This document shows, in pieces, positions 26,695-35,186 of a stretch of DNA of 52,560 bases. The DNA is from Bacteroidales bacterium UBA6428 (lineage in GTDB: Bacteria > Bacteroidota > Bacteroidia > Bacteroidales > UBA932). The first letter of the stretch is position 1, and each line of letters opens with the position of its first letter. The notes below the pieces were generated by a model. It was given only the letters and a program-made list of their open reading frames with translations, made no database searches and was not told where the DNA came from. The stretch is from positions 1-52,560 of the forward strand of contig DJOW01000048.1 in the NCBI GenBank assembly GCA_002437305.1, written 5' to 3'. Made by a program: the position numbers and the translations under genes.

Positions 26695-26747
26695 TACTTG
26701 AAGTCATCGGGCGGCGCCTCCGCCCGTGGAAGTAATTGTGCTTAAAA

Positions 26748-27467
26748 ATGACAAGACTTAGTGTAAACATCAACAAAATCGCCACCCTGCGCAACGCACG
26801 CGGCGGCAACATGCCGGATGTGGAAAAAGCGGCGCTGGATTGCGAAAGATTCGGAGCCGAAGGGATCACCGTCCATCCAAGGCCGGATGAAAGACACATA
26901 AGATACTCTGACGTCAGGGCCATCAGACCCACAATAACGACCGAGTTCAACATTGAAGGCAATCCTATCCCAAGTTTTGTGGATCTTGTCCTTGATGTCG
27001 TTCCTGACCAGGTCACGCTTGTCCCTGACGCCCATGACGCGATCACTTCGAACTCAGGCTGGGACACAATCGCCAACAAGGATTTTCTGACTGACATCTG
27101 CGCCAGATTCAAGCAAAAAGGTATCCGCACGTCCATATTCATAGATCCATCTCCGGCCATGGCCGAGGGAGCCAAAGCCTGCGGTTGCGACCGTGTCGAG
27201 CTGTACACGGCAGGGTACGCCGCCGATTTTCCCGCCGGTCCTGAAAAGGCGGTGGCTCCCTACCTTGAGACCGCCAAGGCCGCAAGGGAAGCCGGACTCG
27301 GACTTAACGCCGGACATGACCTGAATCTGGAGAATCTGGAATATTTCATCCGGACGATACCTTGGACCGACGAGGTCTCCATCGGACACGCGATCATCTG
27401 CGACGCCCTTTACATGGGACTTGAGAAAACAATACAGGCCTATCTTTCAAAGATTAAGATTTTTTGA
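26748..27467 (+). CDS. pdxJ: pyridoxine 5'-phosphate synthase
   Basis: The last step of DXP-dependent vitamin B6 synthesis: joins 1-deoxyxylulose 5-phosphate and aminoacetone 3-phosphate. The 239 residues start at the ATG at 26748 (MTRLSVNINKIATLRNARGG). An in-frame TTG at 26736 would add four residues and is less likely. Motifs include GITVHPRPDERHIRYSDV, EFNIEGNP, the VELYTAGYA segment and GHDLNLEN with GHAIICDALYMGL at the end. The length and order are typical of PdxJ. It diverges from nadK. Confidence 0.96.
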   Translation: MTRLSVNINKIATLRNARGGNMPDVEKAALDCERFGAEGITVHPRPDERHIRYSDVRAIRPTITTEFNIEGNPIPSFVDLVLDVVPDQVTLVPDAHDAITSNSGWDTIANKDFLTDICARFKQKGIRTSIFIDPSPAMAEGAKACGCDRVELYTAGYAADFPAGPEKAVAPYLETAKAAREAGLGLNAGHDLNLENLEYFIRTIPWTDEVSIGHAIICDALYMGLEKTIQAYLSKIKIF

Positions 27468-27468
27468 T

Positions 27469-27476
27469 TACATTTG
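27469..27476 (+). promoter_or_regulatory. -7 box for the second skp
   Basis: TACATTTG, a perfect TAnnTTTG, 32 bp before the ATG at 27509 and directly after the pdxJ stop. Confidence 0.65.
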
Positions 27477-27508
27477 TAAAGTTGAATATTAACTAACAAG
27501 CAATAGAA

Positions 27509-28174
27509 ATGAAACAGACACCACTGATCATCAGCGTCATAGCTCTCATAGCTGTGGTCGCTCTCGGAATCATCCAAATCAAATCAAACGGCGACGGCAA
27601 GAAGGAAACCTCCTCCGGAGAGGCCGCCCAGACAACGGCCCAGGCAGGATCCATAGTATGGTTTGACCTTGACAGGGTACTTGATGAGTATGACATGGCC
27701 AATGACCTAAGATCAGTGGTCGAGACAAAGGTCCAGGGCATCCAGGAGGAAATCAACAGAAGGGGCAACAAGCTTCAGAACGATGTGAACAAGTTCCAGT
27801 CCGAACTCGACAAAGGCCTTCTCGTCCGTTCAGTGGCCGAGCAGAGGAACATCAAACTTCAGGAGCAGCAGAACAACTTCAACAACTACGCCACCCAGAA
27901 ACAGCAGGAGATCGCCGAGGAGCAGCAGGTCATGATGAACCAGATCGGGGACGCCATCAAGACTTTCCTTGACAAGTTCAACGAAGAGCATCAGTACGCG
28001 ATGATCATCGCGACACAGGGAAGTGTCCTCCCCGCCCCGGTGGCCGCCGGAGACCCCGACCTTGACGTCACCGACGCGATTCTCTCCGGCTTGAACGACG
28101 AGTACATCAAGAGCAAGGGGAAGGGAAACAACGCGCCGGCGCCGGCCGACACCGAGGAGAACAAAGACAAGTAG
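27509..28174 (+). CDS. OmpH/Skp-family protein (second copy)
   Basis: 221 residues: an N-terminal hydrophobic signal or anchor (about 6-23), a short Gly/Ser/Thr linker, then the Skp-like beta segment SIVWFDLDRVLDEYDM and a long coiled coil rich in Gln/Glu/Asn (about 75-160). It closes with YAMIIATQGSVLPAP and ends in a charged, Pro/Ala-rich tail. The first helix has no obvious cleavage site, so the protein may remain anchored in the inner membrane. It has its own promoter and is followed after 3 bp by a glycosyltransferase gene. Confidence 0.88.
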   Translation: MKQTPLIISVIALIAVVALGIIQIKSNGDGKKETSSGEAAQTTAQAGSIVWFDLDRVLDEYDMANDLRSVVETKVQGIQEEINRRGNKLQNDVNKFQSELDKGLLVRSVAEQRNIKLQEQQNNFNNYATQKQQEIAEEQQVMMNQIGDAIKTFLDKFNEEHQYAMIIATQGSVLPAPVAAGDPDLDVTDAILSGLNDEYIKSKGKGNNAPAPADTEENKDK

Positions 28175-28177
28175 ACC

Positions 28178-29311
28178 TTGCGGATAGCTTTCCTGTCATG
28201 CTTCTACCCTTATAGAGGGGGGATTTCCCAGTTCAACGCAAGTCTCTACTTGGAACTGGGGAAGAGCCACACTGTAAAGGCATTCAATTTCAAAAGGCAA
28301 TATCCGGAATTTCTGTTCCCGGGAAAGACACAATATGTAACAAAGGATGATGATGCCGTACCCATCGAGAGCGAGGCTCTGTTGGATACGGCAAATCCTT
28401 TTACCTACATTCCGGCATACAGGGCAATACGTGACTGGAAACCAGACCTGGTGGTCATAGGCTATTGGATGTCCTATTTCGGGCCTTCACTTGGCTTTGT
28501 GGCCAGAAGGCTCAGGAAGCATTGCACGGTGATTTCAATTCTGCACAATGTCATACCGCATGAGCCGAAATTTTTCGACGCCCCGCTGACAAAATACTTT
28601 CTGTCGGGCTGTACAGGGCACGTAACCTTGTGCGAAAATGTGGCACGCGACCTGCGCAGGCTGTCGCCGGACTGCCGGAGCATAACGCTATTCCACCCTA
28701 TTTATGGCCATTTCGGTGAGAAACTGCCTAGGGAGGATGCGGAAAGACTCCTTGGGCTCACCCCCGGGAAGAAGAACCTTCTCTTCTTCGGTTTGATCCG
28801 GGACTACAAGGGTCTTGACATCCTTCTCAAGGCCTTCGGAAAACTTGACGAGGGCTATCAACTCATCGTGGCCGGAGAACCCTACGGCTCGTTCGACAAG
28901 TACCAAGCCATCATAGACGAGTCTCCTGCCAAGGACAGGATAAAGCTGTTTACCCGCTACATAGCAGACGCGGAGGTGAAAGATTTCTTCTCAGCGGCGG
29001 ACCTCGCGGTACTGCCATACAGATCCGCAACCCAAAGCGGAATCAGCGCGATCGCCTACCATTTCGAGCTGCCTATGGTCGTCACAGATGTAGGTGGACT
29101 GCGCCAATCCATCGGAGACCACGGCACAGGACTTGTCGCGGACAGGCCCGATGTGGACAGCATCGTTAAGGAAATCCAGAAATTTTTCTCTGATGAGAAC
29201 ATAATGACGCATTGTGTGAACTCAATCAGGACCGAGAAAGAGCGGCTCTCATGGAAGACATTCTGCAGGAGGCTGATCGACTTCTCTGACAATTTGTTTA
29301 AGAAAAGATGA
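28178..29311 (+). CDS. GT4-type glycosyltransferase (TTG start)
   Basis: A 377-residue GT-B fold glycosyltransferase of the GT4 class. Its N-terminus MRIAFLSCFYPYRGGISQFN is the normal start of such enzymes and is reached only from a TTG codon at 28178-28180, four nt after the skp stop, as no ATG in frame precedes it. The C-terminal half holds LLFFGLIRDYKGLDILLKAF, VAGEPYGSFDKY, and the donor-site region AVLPYRSATQSGISAIAYHF with VVTDVGGLRQSI. The donor and acceptor are unknown. It overlaps the LysM gene by 4 bp. A cytoplasmic role in envelope glycan or lipid glycosylation is an inference. Confidence 0.85.
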   Translation: MRIAFLSCFYPYRGGISQFNASLYLELGKSHTVKAFNFKRQYPEFLFPGKTQYVTKDDDAVPIESEALLDTANPFTYIPAYRAIRDWKPDLVVIGYWMSYFGPSLGFVARRLRKHCTVISILHNVIPHEPKFFDAPLTKYFLSGCTGHVTLCENVARDLRRLSPDCRSITLFHPIYGHFGEKLPREDAERLLGLTPGKKNLLFFGLIRDYKGLDILLKAFGKLDEGYQLIVAGEPYGSFDKYQAIIDESPAKDRIKLFTRYIADAEVKDFFSAADLAVLPYRSATQSGISAIAYHFELPMVVTDVGGLRQSIGDHGTGLVADRPDVDSIVKEIQKFFSDENIMTHCVNSIRTEKERLSWKTFCRRLIDFSDNLFKKR

Positions 29312-31014
29312 AGAACAGACACTTGACGGCTTTTGGGGCCGCGTTATGCCTGATGGCCGCCCTTGGATCCGGAATGGAGGCCCAGAATTACACGACACCT
29401 CAGGTTGTGGTTACAACTGACAAGGTACGCCACAACGGGAAGGTCTATTACTCGCATGTCGTACAGGAACGCCAGACATTGTTCTCAATAAGCAAGGCCT
29501 ACAATGTCACACTCCAAGAAATCTACGATGCAAATCCAACGCTGAATCTCGAGACCGACGGGCTGAAGAAAGACCAGATCCTGCTCATTCCTGTCAAGGA
29601 CACCGTGCCCGCGAAGAAGGAGACAAGGGAAGAGACTGCCACCGGGACCAAGAAACAGGAAACACTTGAGGATCCTGGACAGCAGGCGCCTGACAAAGCG
29701 AAGGATGGATTCTTCGTCCACCGGGTAAAATGGTTCGAGGACCTGAGCTCGATAGCAAGAAAATACTCCGTCTCAAAGGAAGCCATAATGAACATCAACG
29801 GCATGACCTCTGAGAAAGTAAGGCGTAAGGATGTGATAAAGATTCCGCTTCATCCTGAACATTGGGAGGGCAAAGGGGGCAACGGAGACGAAAACCCCGG
29901 CCGAGAGGCGGAAACGGAAGAGACAAAGGATGTGGCGGAGCAACCATCCGGCCGCGTGTTCGATGGACTATTCCCGAGAAGGCACAAGGCAAGCGCCGCT
30001 GTTCTTCTTCCTTTCAACGCGGCGGGCAAGGCGGACAGCCAGATGATGGATTTCTACAGCGGAGTGCTTCTCGCCGCCAAAGACCTTGGGGACAAGGGGA
30101 ATAAGATAGAATTGACTGTCTATGATGTGGCGGGCGGATCGATGCCTGTCACAGAAAACAAATTCGAGGAAAACGACTTCACCATAGGCCCTGTCTCAAA
30201 CGCCGACATAATCAGAGCGGTAAACGTGGACAGAGGCAAGACCTGGATTGTCTCTCCGCTCGACCCAAGGGCAGAGGCGCTGGCGGACACCATTCCTAAC
30301 ATCATCCAGGCTCCCGCCCCTACAAAAGCGCAGATCCTGGACATGGCAAATTGGATCCGCGGTGATCTCAGGAATGAGGACAAGGTCATAGTGGTCAAAC
30401 AAAAGGGAGCGACGGCAAGCGGATACTCCGCCAACGTGCTTAAGGAAATGGAAAGCCACGGCCTCAATCCGGCAGAGATCTCGTTCAACATCCTGGAAGG
30501 GAGGCATGTTATGGACCGGATCTCGTCATTGATGACCGGAAACGGAGCAAACAGAGTGGTTATCGCATCAGACAACAAAGCGTTCGTGATCGAAGTGGTC
30601 AGACTGCTGTACCTGATTTCAAGCCAAAAAGTTGACATCGTGCTGTACAGCACCTCAAGGCTTAGGACATTTGAGGAGATTGATGTCGAGCAGCTTCATA
30701 GCCTCAACCTCCATGCAAGCGTCTCTTACTATGTAGACTATGATTCCACGGAGGTACAGGAATTTCTCATGAGATACAAGGCGATCTACAACACCGAGCC
30801 AAGCCGGACCGCGTTCCAAGGCTATGATGTGATGAAATTCTTCACGACCCTGGCCACTGAATATGGCAAGGCATGGGGCAGTTCAGACAATCTCTCCGGA
30901 AAGGGGCTCCAATCAGATTTCCGTCTGATGAAGACAAGCCGCGGAGGCTATGTGAATGAAGCCGTACGCAGAATCATCTACCGCCCTGATTATTCAATCA
31001 ATCTGATCAGATAG
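29308..31014 (+). CDS. LysM protein with a periplasmic-binding-protein-like domain
   Basis: A 568-residue exported protein: signal peptide (about 1-25), two LysM peptidoglycan-binding repeats (about 48-98, YSHVVQERQTLFSISKAYNV, and about 135-185, FFVHRVKWFEDLSSIARKYS) and a Lys/Glu/Thr-rich linker. The C-terminal domain of about 340 residues resembles type I periplasmic binding proteins (KASAAVLLPFNAAGKAD, PVTENKFEENDFTIGPVSNADI and later VVIASDNKAFVIEVV). Such fusions are widespread in Bacteroidota but poorly characterised. It is translationally coupled (ATGA) to the glycosyltransferase gene. It ends exactly one base before the recN stop on the other strand. Confidence 0.85.
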   Translation: MKNRHLTAFGAALCLMAALGSGMEAQNYTTPQVVVTTDKVRHNGKVYYSHVVQERQTLFSISKAYNVTLQEIYDANPTLNLETDGLKKDQILLIPVKDTVPAKKETREETATGTKKQETLEDPGQQAPDKAKDGFFVHRVKWFEDLSSIARKYSVSKEAIMNINGMTSEKVRRKDVIKIPLHPEHWEGKGGNGDENPGREAETEETKDVAEQPSGRVFDGLFPRRHKASAAVLLPFNAAGKADSQMMDFYSGVLLAAKDLGDKGNKIELTVYDVAGGSMPVTENKFEENDFTIGPVSNADIIRAVNVDRGKTWIVSPLDPRAEALADTIPNIIQAPAPTKAQILDMANWIRGDLRNEDKVIVVKQKGATASGYSANVLKEMESHGLNPAEISFNILEGRHVMDRISSLMTGNGANRVVIASDNKAFVIEVVRLLYLISSQKVDIVLYSTSRLRTFEEIDVEQLHSLNLHASVSYYVDYDSTEVQEFLMRYKAIYNTEPSRTAFQGYDVMKFFTTLATEYGKAWGSSDNLSGKGLQSDFRLMKTSRGGYVNEAVRRIIYRPDYSINLIR

Positions 31015-32691
31015 TCAGACAGAGAGCAGAGACTTGGCATTCTCGACAGCCGCCTTTGTTATGGAACTGCCGCTCAACATGCGGGCGATTTCCATGACGC
31101 GATCCTCTCCCGCGACGGGACGCACTGTGGTGGTGGCCTTGCCGAGCACGTCATATTCCTTCTCCACGACAAAATGGGCAGTGCCTTTCGCAGCCACCTG
31201 CGGAAGGTGGGTAATGGCAAACACCTGCATGCTCTTTCCCATGGAGCAGATCATGCGTCCCATCTTGTCCGCGACACTGCCTGAGACACCTGTGTCGATC
31301 TCATCAAAAATCAGAGTAGGCATTTTCACAAACTTGGCCAACATCGCTTTCAGACATAGCATAAGGCGTGACATCTCACCTCCTGAGGCACAACGGCAGA
31401 CATCCATCAAGGATTTTCCCGAAGCGGAGAAAAGAAAACGCACAGCATCCGAGCCGTTCTGGGACACCTGAGCCGGGAGCAACTCCACAGAAAAAACCGC
31501 ATGTTCCATTTCAAGAGAACGTACCGACTCTGTTATCGAGGCGGCAAACGGCCCCGAGGCCCTTGTCCTTAAATCATGAAGACGCTTGCATATTCCTTCC
31601 AGAGATTGTCTTTCCTTCAAGGCTTCCGACTCCAGTTCAGTCCTGCGGGCCTCCAAAGATGTGGAATCATAAAGCGACTCGGACAAAGTGTCGCGCTTGG
31701 AGATCAGTTCCTGGACGGACGATGACGAGTAACTTTTCAACAAGTCATAAAGAAGAGAAAGCCTCTGGTCAACGGCATCAAGGCGATCCTGCGACAACTC
31801 CGTCCGGGCGTTGATGTCCGCGACTTCCTCCAGAATGTCATCAAGTTCGGTACGGGCAGACTCCAACCTTTCGGCAAGCGAGGAGACACTAGGCACGAAA
31901 CGGCTTATCTTCTCAAGCATCTTCTGCGCCTCCTTCAAAGAGGAAGAAACAGGAAGGGTATCATAATCAGGATCCGTAGGGTTGAACAATTCCTCAACGC
32001 CACCAAGGCAGCTTTTGATCTCCTCCGCGTTGGCGAGCTGCTTCCTTTCCGACTCAAGAGCCTCCAACTCACCTTCTTGCAGACCCGCGTCCGCAAGACG
32101 CTGGTAACGGGCCTGGATATAACCCTTTTCCTCGTTTAATTCTGAAAGCTTCCTCGTGACTTCCGCAAGTTCCTTCTCAATCGCCTTGTAAGAACGGAAC
32201 TTCTTTGCGCACTCTTCCACAAGTCCGCCGGCACCGGCGAAGTGATCCAAAAGCGACAACTGGAAAGACTTGTCTGAAAGAAGAAGAGTCTGATGCTGGG
32301 AATGGATGTCAACCAACCGCGAGGAGATGCTCTGCAGTACCTGGATGTTGACAGGAGAGTCGTTGATGAACGAGCGCGAGCGCCCGGACCGGTTGACAAC
32401 CCTGCGTACAATCAAACGATCTTCATCAATCTCGACATCGTTCTCTTCCAGAATATTCTTGAGAACCATGTCTGACTCCGGGATCCGGAAAACAGCCTCG
32501 ACGACACAGCTGTCCGCGCCCTCGCCTATCACCGAAGCATCTGCCTTTGAGCCAAGCAGCAAAGACAAGGCACCAAGAAGAATTGACTTGCCGGCGCCTG
32601 TCTGACCGGAAATAATGATCAGACCCTCCGGAAATTCAATGTCCAGAGAGTCTATCAAAACGTAATTTCTTATTTGAAGGGACTCCAGCAT
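31015..32691 (-). CDS. recN: DNA repair protein RecN
   Basis: An SMC-like ATPase for double-strand break repair. The 558 residues have Walker A GQTGAGKS (29-36), a long coiled coil in the middle (about 160-380), the ABC signature CASGGEMSRLML and Walker B LIFDEIDTGVSG. The His-containing switch is VFAITHLPQVAAKG. It is the last gene of the trxB-bamD-rpoZ-recN group, with an 11 bp gap from rpoZ. The stop abuts the convergent LysM gene with no intervening base. Confidence 0.96.
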   Translation of the reverse strand: MLESLQIRNYVLIDSLDIEFPEGLIIISGQTGAGKSILLGALSLLLGSKADASVIGEGADSCVVEAVFRIPESDMVLKNILEENDVEIDEDRLIVRRVVNRSGRSRSFINDSPVNIQVLQSISSRLVDIHSQHQTLLLSDKSFQLSLLDHFAGAGGLVEECAKKFRSYKAIEKELAEVTRKLSELNEEKGYIQARYQRLADAGLQEGELEALESERKQLANAEEIKSCLGGVEELFNPTDPDYDTLPVSSSLKEAQKMLEKISRFVPSVSSLAERLESARTELDDILEEVADINARTELSQDRLDAVDQRLSLLYDLLKSYSSSSVQELISKRDTLSESLYDSTSLEARRTELESEALKERQSLEGICKRLHDLRTRASGPFAASITESVRSLEMEHAVFSVELLPAQVSQNGSDAVRFLFSASGKSLMDVCRCASGGEMSRLMLCLKAMLAKFVKMPTLIFDEIDTGVSGSVADKMGRMICSMGKSMQVFAITHLPQVAAKGTAHFVVEKEYDVLGKATTTVRPVAGEDRVMEIARMLSGSSITKAAVENAKSLLSV

Positions 32692-32702
32692 GGCCCCGGG
32701 GA

Positions 32703-33074
32703 TTATTCAGAGTCAGAATGCTTTTCTTTTGAGGAACGTACAGACGTCTCTTCCTCGTTGCCGGAGCCTGCCATCCTGTAGTAAAGCTCACCGTCTTCAA
32801 ACTCTGAGATCGCGATAAGGTCTGGCTTCGGAAGCTTCTCGTAATACTTAGAGATCTCAATCTGCTCACGGTTCTCAAAAACCTCATCCATGGTGTCACG
32901 GTCCGTACGGAAATCCTCAAGTTTCTTCGCGAGTTCTTTTTTCTCGGCAAGGGCTATCTGGTTCGCCCTTTTGTAAAGAAGGACTACGGTCTCATAAATG
33001 TTGCCGGTAGGCTCGGCGAGATACTTGATGTCCCTTGTGATCGTGTTTGTAGGGACCTTCTTTTTAATATCCAT
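32703..33074 (-). CDS. rpoZ: RNA polymerase omega subunit, Bacteroidota type
   Basis: A 123-residue protein of the Bacteroidota Rpb6/omega family, which assists assembly of RNA polymerase. It is recognised by its N-terminal VPTNTITRDIKYLAEPTGNI and the following YETVVLLYKRANQIALAEKK segment, by its acidic tail and by its fixed place between bamD and recN. It is longer than the proteobacterial omega (about 90 residues). Confidence 0.85.
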   Translation of the reverse strand: MDIKKKVPTNTITRDIKYLAEPTGNIYETVVLLYKRANQIALAEKKELAKKLEDFRTDRDTMDEVFENREQIEISKYYEKLPKPDLIAISEFEDGELYYRMAGSGNEEETSVRSSKEKHSDSE

Positions 33075-33101
33075 ATCACAAAATGTAATTATCCAATAAT
33101 A

Positions 33102-34004
33102 TTACGAGCCGCTCTCCTCTATTTGTTTCAATAATTTCTTTCTGTCCCTCTCGAAATCCTTTTCCTTAAGGTCAAGGTCCTCTTCCGCCCCTGTATAGCG
33201 TCCCAGAGACTTCTGCGCCTTGCGGTACAGGACATCAAGCTCCTTTCGATAAGGCGAATCCGGAAGCTCTCCTATGAAATTATAGTAGTCGTCGACAAAG
33301 GTGAGATAACGTTCTTTCTGTTTGGATTCCACACTCATGAAGGCATACTTGTAGGAGGCCTTGGCTATGTAGTAGAGAATGTCTTCGCGGTAAATGTTCT
33401 CAGCGTCTTCTTTTAGAATATTCCTGAACGCCACCCTCGCAGCCTTGTAGTCTTCCATCTTGTAATAGAGACGGGCATTCTCATAGGCCTTTCGGTCCAG
33501 CCTGTCATTCAATTCCTTAAGCATTCTCTTGCAAATGGCCGCATGAGAGTTGCCCGGATTCTCGGCCATGTACTGGCTGATCACGCTGATCGCATTGTAA
33601 GTCGGAACCTGGTCCAACTCATAGCGCAGCGTCGAACGATAAAGGCAATCGATCCTAAGGAACGCGGCTTCCTCCGCGAAAGGGCTTCGTGGAAAATTCG
33701 TTATGAACTTCGTGAAATTAGTCTCTGCGGTGTAGTAGTCCCTGTAGCGATAATTACTCAGACCCCAATAATACTGAACCGTGTCATCCCTGTCTGTTCC
33801 GCTTGTCAAGACCGCAAGGGACTCGAACAGCTGCGCGGCCTTGTTGTACTTCCCATGATTGAAGTAGTCGAATGCAGCGGTGTATTTCGCGTCGACATCG
33901 TTGCCGTTCAAAAGAGCCTCGTACTCTGATTTGCAGGACAAAAGCGAGACAGCCGAGAGGACTGCCAAGGCAACGAGATTCAAAGTTTTCTTTAACATAT
34001 TCAT
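33102..34004 (-). CDS. bamD: outer-membrane assembly lipoprotein BamD
   Basis: A lipoprotein of the Bam complex. The 300 residues have a signal peptide with lipobox (SLLSCKSEY; Cys about 24) and five or so TPR-type repeats (for example YTAAFDYFNHGKYNKAAQLF and YYTAETNFTKFITNFPRSPF). The Bacteroidota BamD tail is Lys/Glu-rich. The start is the ATG at 34004; a second ATG two codons later is also possible. It precedes rpoZ by 27 bp and follows trxB by 17 bp. Confidence 0.94.
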   Translation of the reverse strand: MNMLKKTLNLVALAVLSAVSLLSCKSEYEALLNGNDVDAKYTAAFDYFNHGKYNKAAQLFESLAVLTSGTDRDDTVQYYWGLSNYRYRDYYTAETNFTKFITNFPRSPFAEEAAFLRIDCLYRSTLRYELDQVPTYNAISVISQYMAENPGNSHAAICKRMLKELNDRLDRKAYENARLYYKMEDYKAARVAFRNILKEDAENIYREDILYYIAKASYKYAFMSVESKQKERYLTFVDDYYNFIGELPDSPYRKELDVLYRKAQKSLGRYTGAEEDLDLKEKDFERDRKKLLKQIEESGS

Positions 34005-34021
34005 TACTCTACAAAAGTCTA

Positions 34022-34945
34022 TCAGTGCGACAAAAGGAATTTTTCCACCTCAAGCGCGGCACGGCATCCCGAGGCTGCGGCCGTTATCGCCTGCCGGAAC
34101 TGTGGATCCTGAACGTCACCCGCGGCGTAGACTCCCTCGACATTTGTCTCTGATGACTTGCCAGAGGTGATGATGTAGCCGTTTTCATCGGTACGGACAT
34201 ATTTCTTGAATATGTCGGAATTCGGATGATGCCCAATGGCGAGAAAAAAACCGTCGATGCTGACATCAAAAACCTTACCATTTTTGTCCTTTAGCCGAAC
34301 ACCGGTCACACCTGCCTCATTTCCAAGCACCTCCTGCGTGTTGCAATTCCAAAGAACCTCAATGTTGGCTGTTTTGCGGACCCTTTCCTGCATGGCTGCC
34401 GAGGCACGCAATACATCCCTGCGGACAATCATGTAGACCTTACGGCACAAACCGGCCAGGTAGGTGGCCTCCTCACAGGCTGTGTCTCCTCCTCCGACAA
34501 CAGCCACTACCTTCTTCCTATAGAAGAATCCATCGCATGTGGCGCAGGCGCTCACCCCCATTCCCCTGAACTTGCGCTCGGACGGAAGCCCTAGATACTT
34601 GGCTGTGGCTCCGGTAGCTATGATCAGAGCCTCGGCCTCGATCTTGTTCTCTCCGTCAATCTCAAGACTGAACGGCCTTCGGGAGAGGTCTACGGAAGTA
34701 ACCACTCCCCTCCTTATGTCCGCTCCGAGCCGTACGGCCTGCGCGCGCATTCCATCCATCAGTTGGTTGGCATCGATTCCTTCAGGAAACCCCGGGAAAT
34801 TCTCGACTACGGTAGTGGTGGTCAACTGCCCCCCCGGTTCCATACCCTCATAAAGGACAGGAGCAAGGGCAGCCCTTGAAGCGTAAATCGCCGCGGTGTA
34901 GCCGGCCGGGCCGCCTCCTATGATCAAGCAACGTATCTTTTCCAT
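34022..34945 (-). CDS. trxB: thioredoxin-disulfide reductase
   Basis: An FAD- and NADPH-dependent reductase that recycles thioredoxin. I choose the ATG at 34945 (MEKIRCLIIGGGPAGYTAA), 307 residues, because the upstream frame to 34999 crosses the -7 box at 34970-34977. FAD motif GGGPAGYTAA, redox pair CATC (134-137) and NADPH motif VGGGDTACEEA are present, then the closing VYAAGDVQDPQFRQAITAA. The length is typical of the small TrxB. It is the first gene of the operon and diverges from a PerR-like gene. Confidence 0.96.
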   Translation of the reverse strand: MEKIRCLIIGGGPAGYTAAIYASRAALAPVLYEGMEPGGQLTTTTVVENFPGFPEGIDANQLMDGMRAQAVRLGADIRRGVVTSVDLSRRPFSLEIDGENKIEAEALIIATGATAKYLGLPSERKFRGMGVSACATCDGFFYRKKVVAVVGGGDTACEEATYLAGLCRKVYMIVRRDVLRASAAMQERVRKTANIEVLWNCNTQEVLGNEAGVTGVRLKDKNGKVFDVSIDGFFLAIGHHPNSDIFKKYVRTDENGYIITSGKSSETNVEGVYAAGDVQDPQFRQAITAAASGCRAALEVEKFLLSH

Positions 34946-34969
34946 ACCATCATTTTCTATGTCAACTTG

Positions 34970-34977
34970 CAAATATA
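34970..34977 (-). promoter_or_regulatory. -7 box for trxB operon
   Basis: The minus strand reads TATATTTG followed by C, a perfect match. It gives a leader of about 20 nt for the trxB ATG at 34945. Confidence 0.7.
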
Positions 34978-35012
34978 GCCATAATTCACGATAAGCCAAG
35001 CAAGATTAGTCC

Positions 35013-35046
35013 GCTTTGACTTAAGGTTCCTGACATTCGTCAAAGC
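35013..35046. repeat. inverted repeat GCTTTGAC in the trxB-perR intergenic region
   Basis: Arms GCTTTGAC (35013-35020) and GTCAAAGC (35039-35046) with an 18 nt spacer, between the two divergent genes. A third copy, GTCAAAGCA, lies at 35168-35176 just before the perR ATG. It may be an operator for the PerR-like protein (inference). Confidence 0.5.
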
Positions 35047-35108
35047 AATGGCAAGAATAGATTGTGGGCCCGCAGGACACTACCGGACGTCATTTCATCA
35101 AAAATATG

Positions 35109-35116
35109 TAAATTTG
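35109..35116 (+). promoter_or_regulatory. -7 box for the PerR-like gene
   Basis: TAAATTTG followed by C, a perfect match. It lies 70 bp before the ATG at 35187. Confidence 0.7.
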
Positions 35117-35138
35117 CACTGCATTCCTTGGTGCAGTG
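35117..35138. repeat. inverted repeat at the 5' end of the PerR-like transcript
   Basis: CACTGCA (35117-35123) and TGCAGTG (35132-35138) with an 8 nt spacer. It begins right after the -7 box, so it covers the transcription start and could be a 5' hairpin or an operator. Confidence 0.45.
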
Positions 35139-35186
35139 ATCCACTCTTCAAATCCAAGGTCTGCAAAGTCAAAGCATTACAATAGA

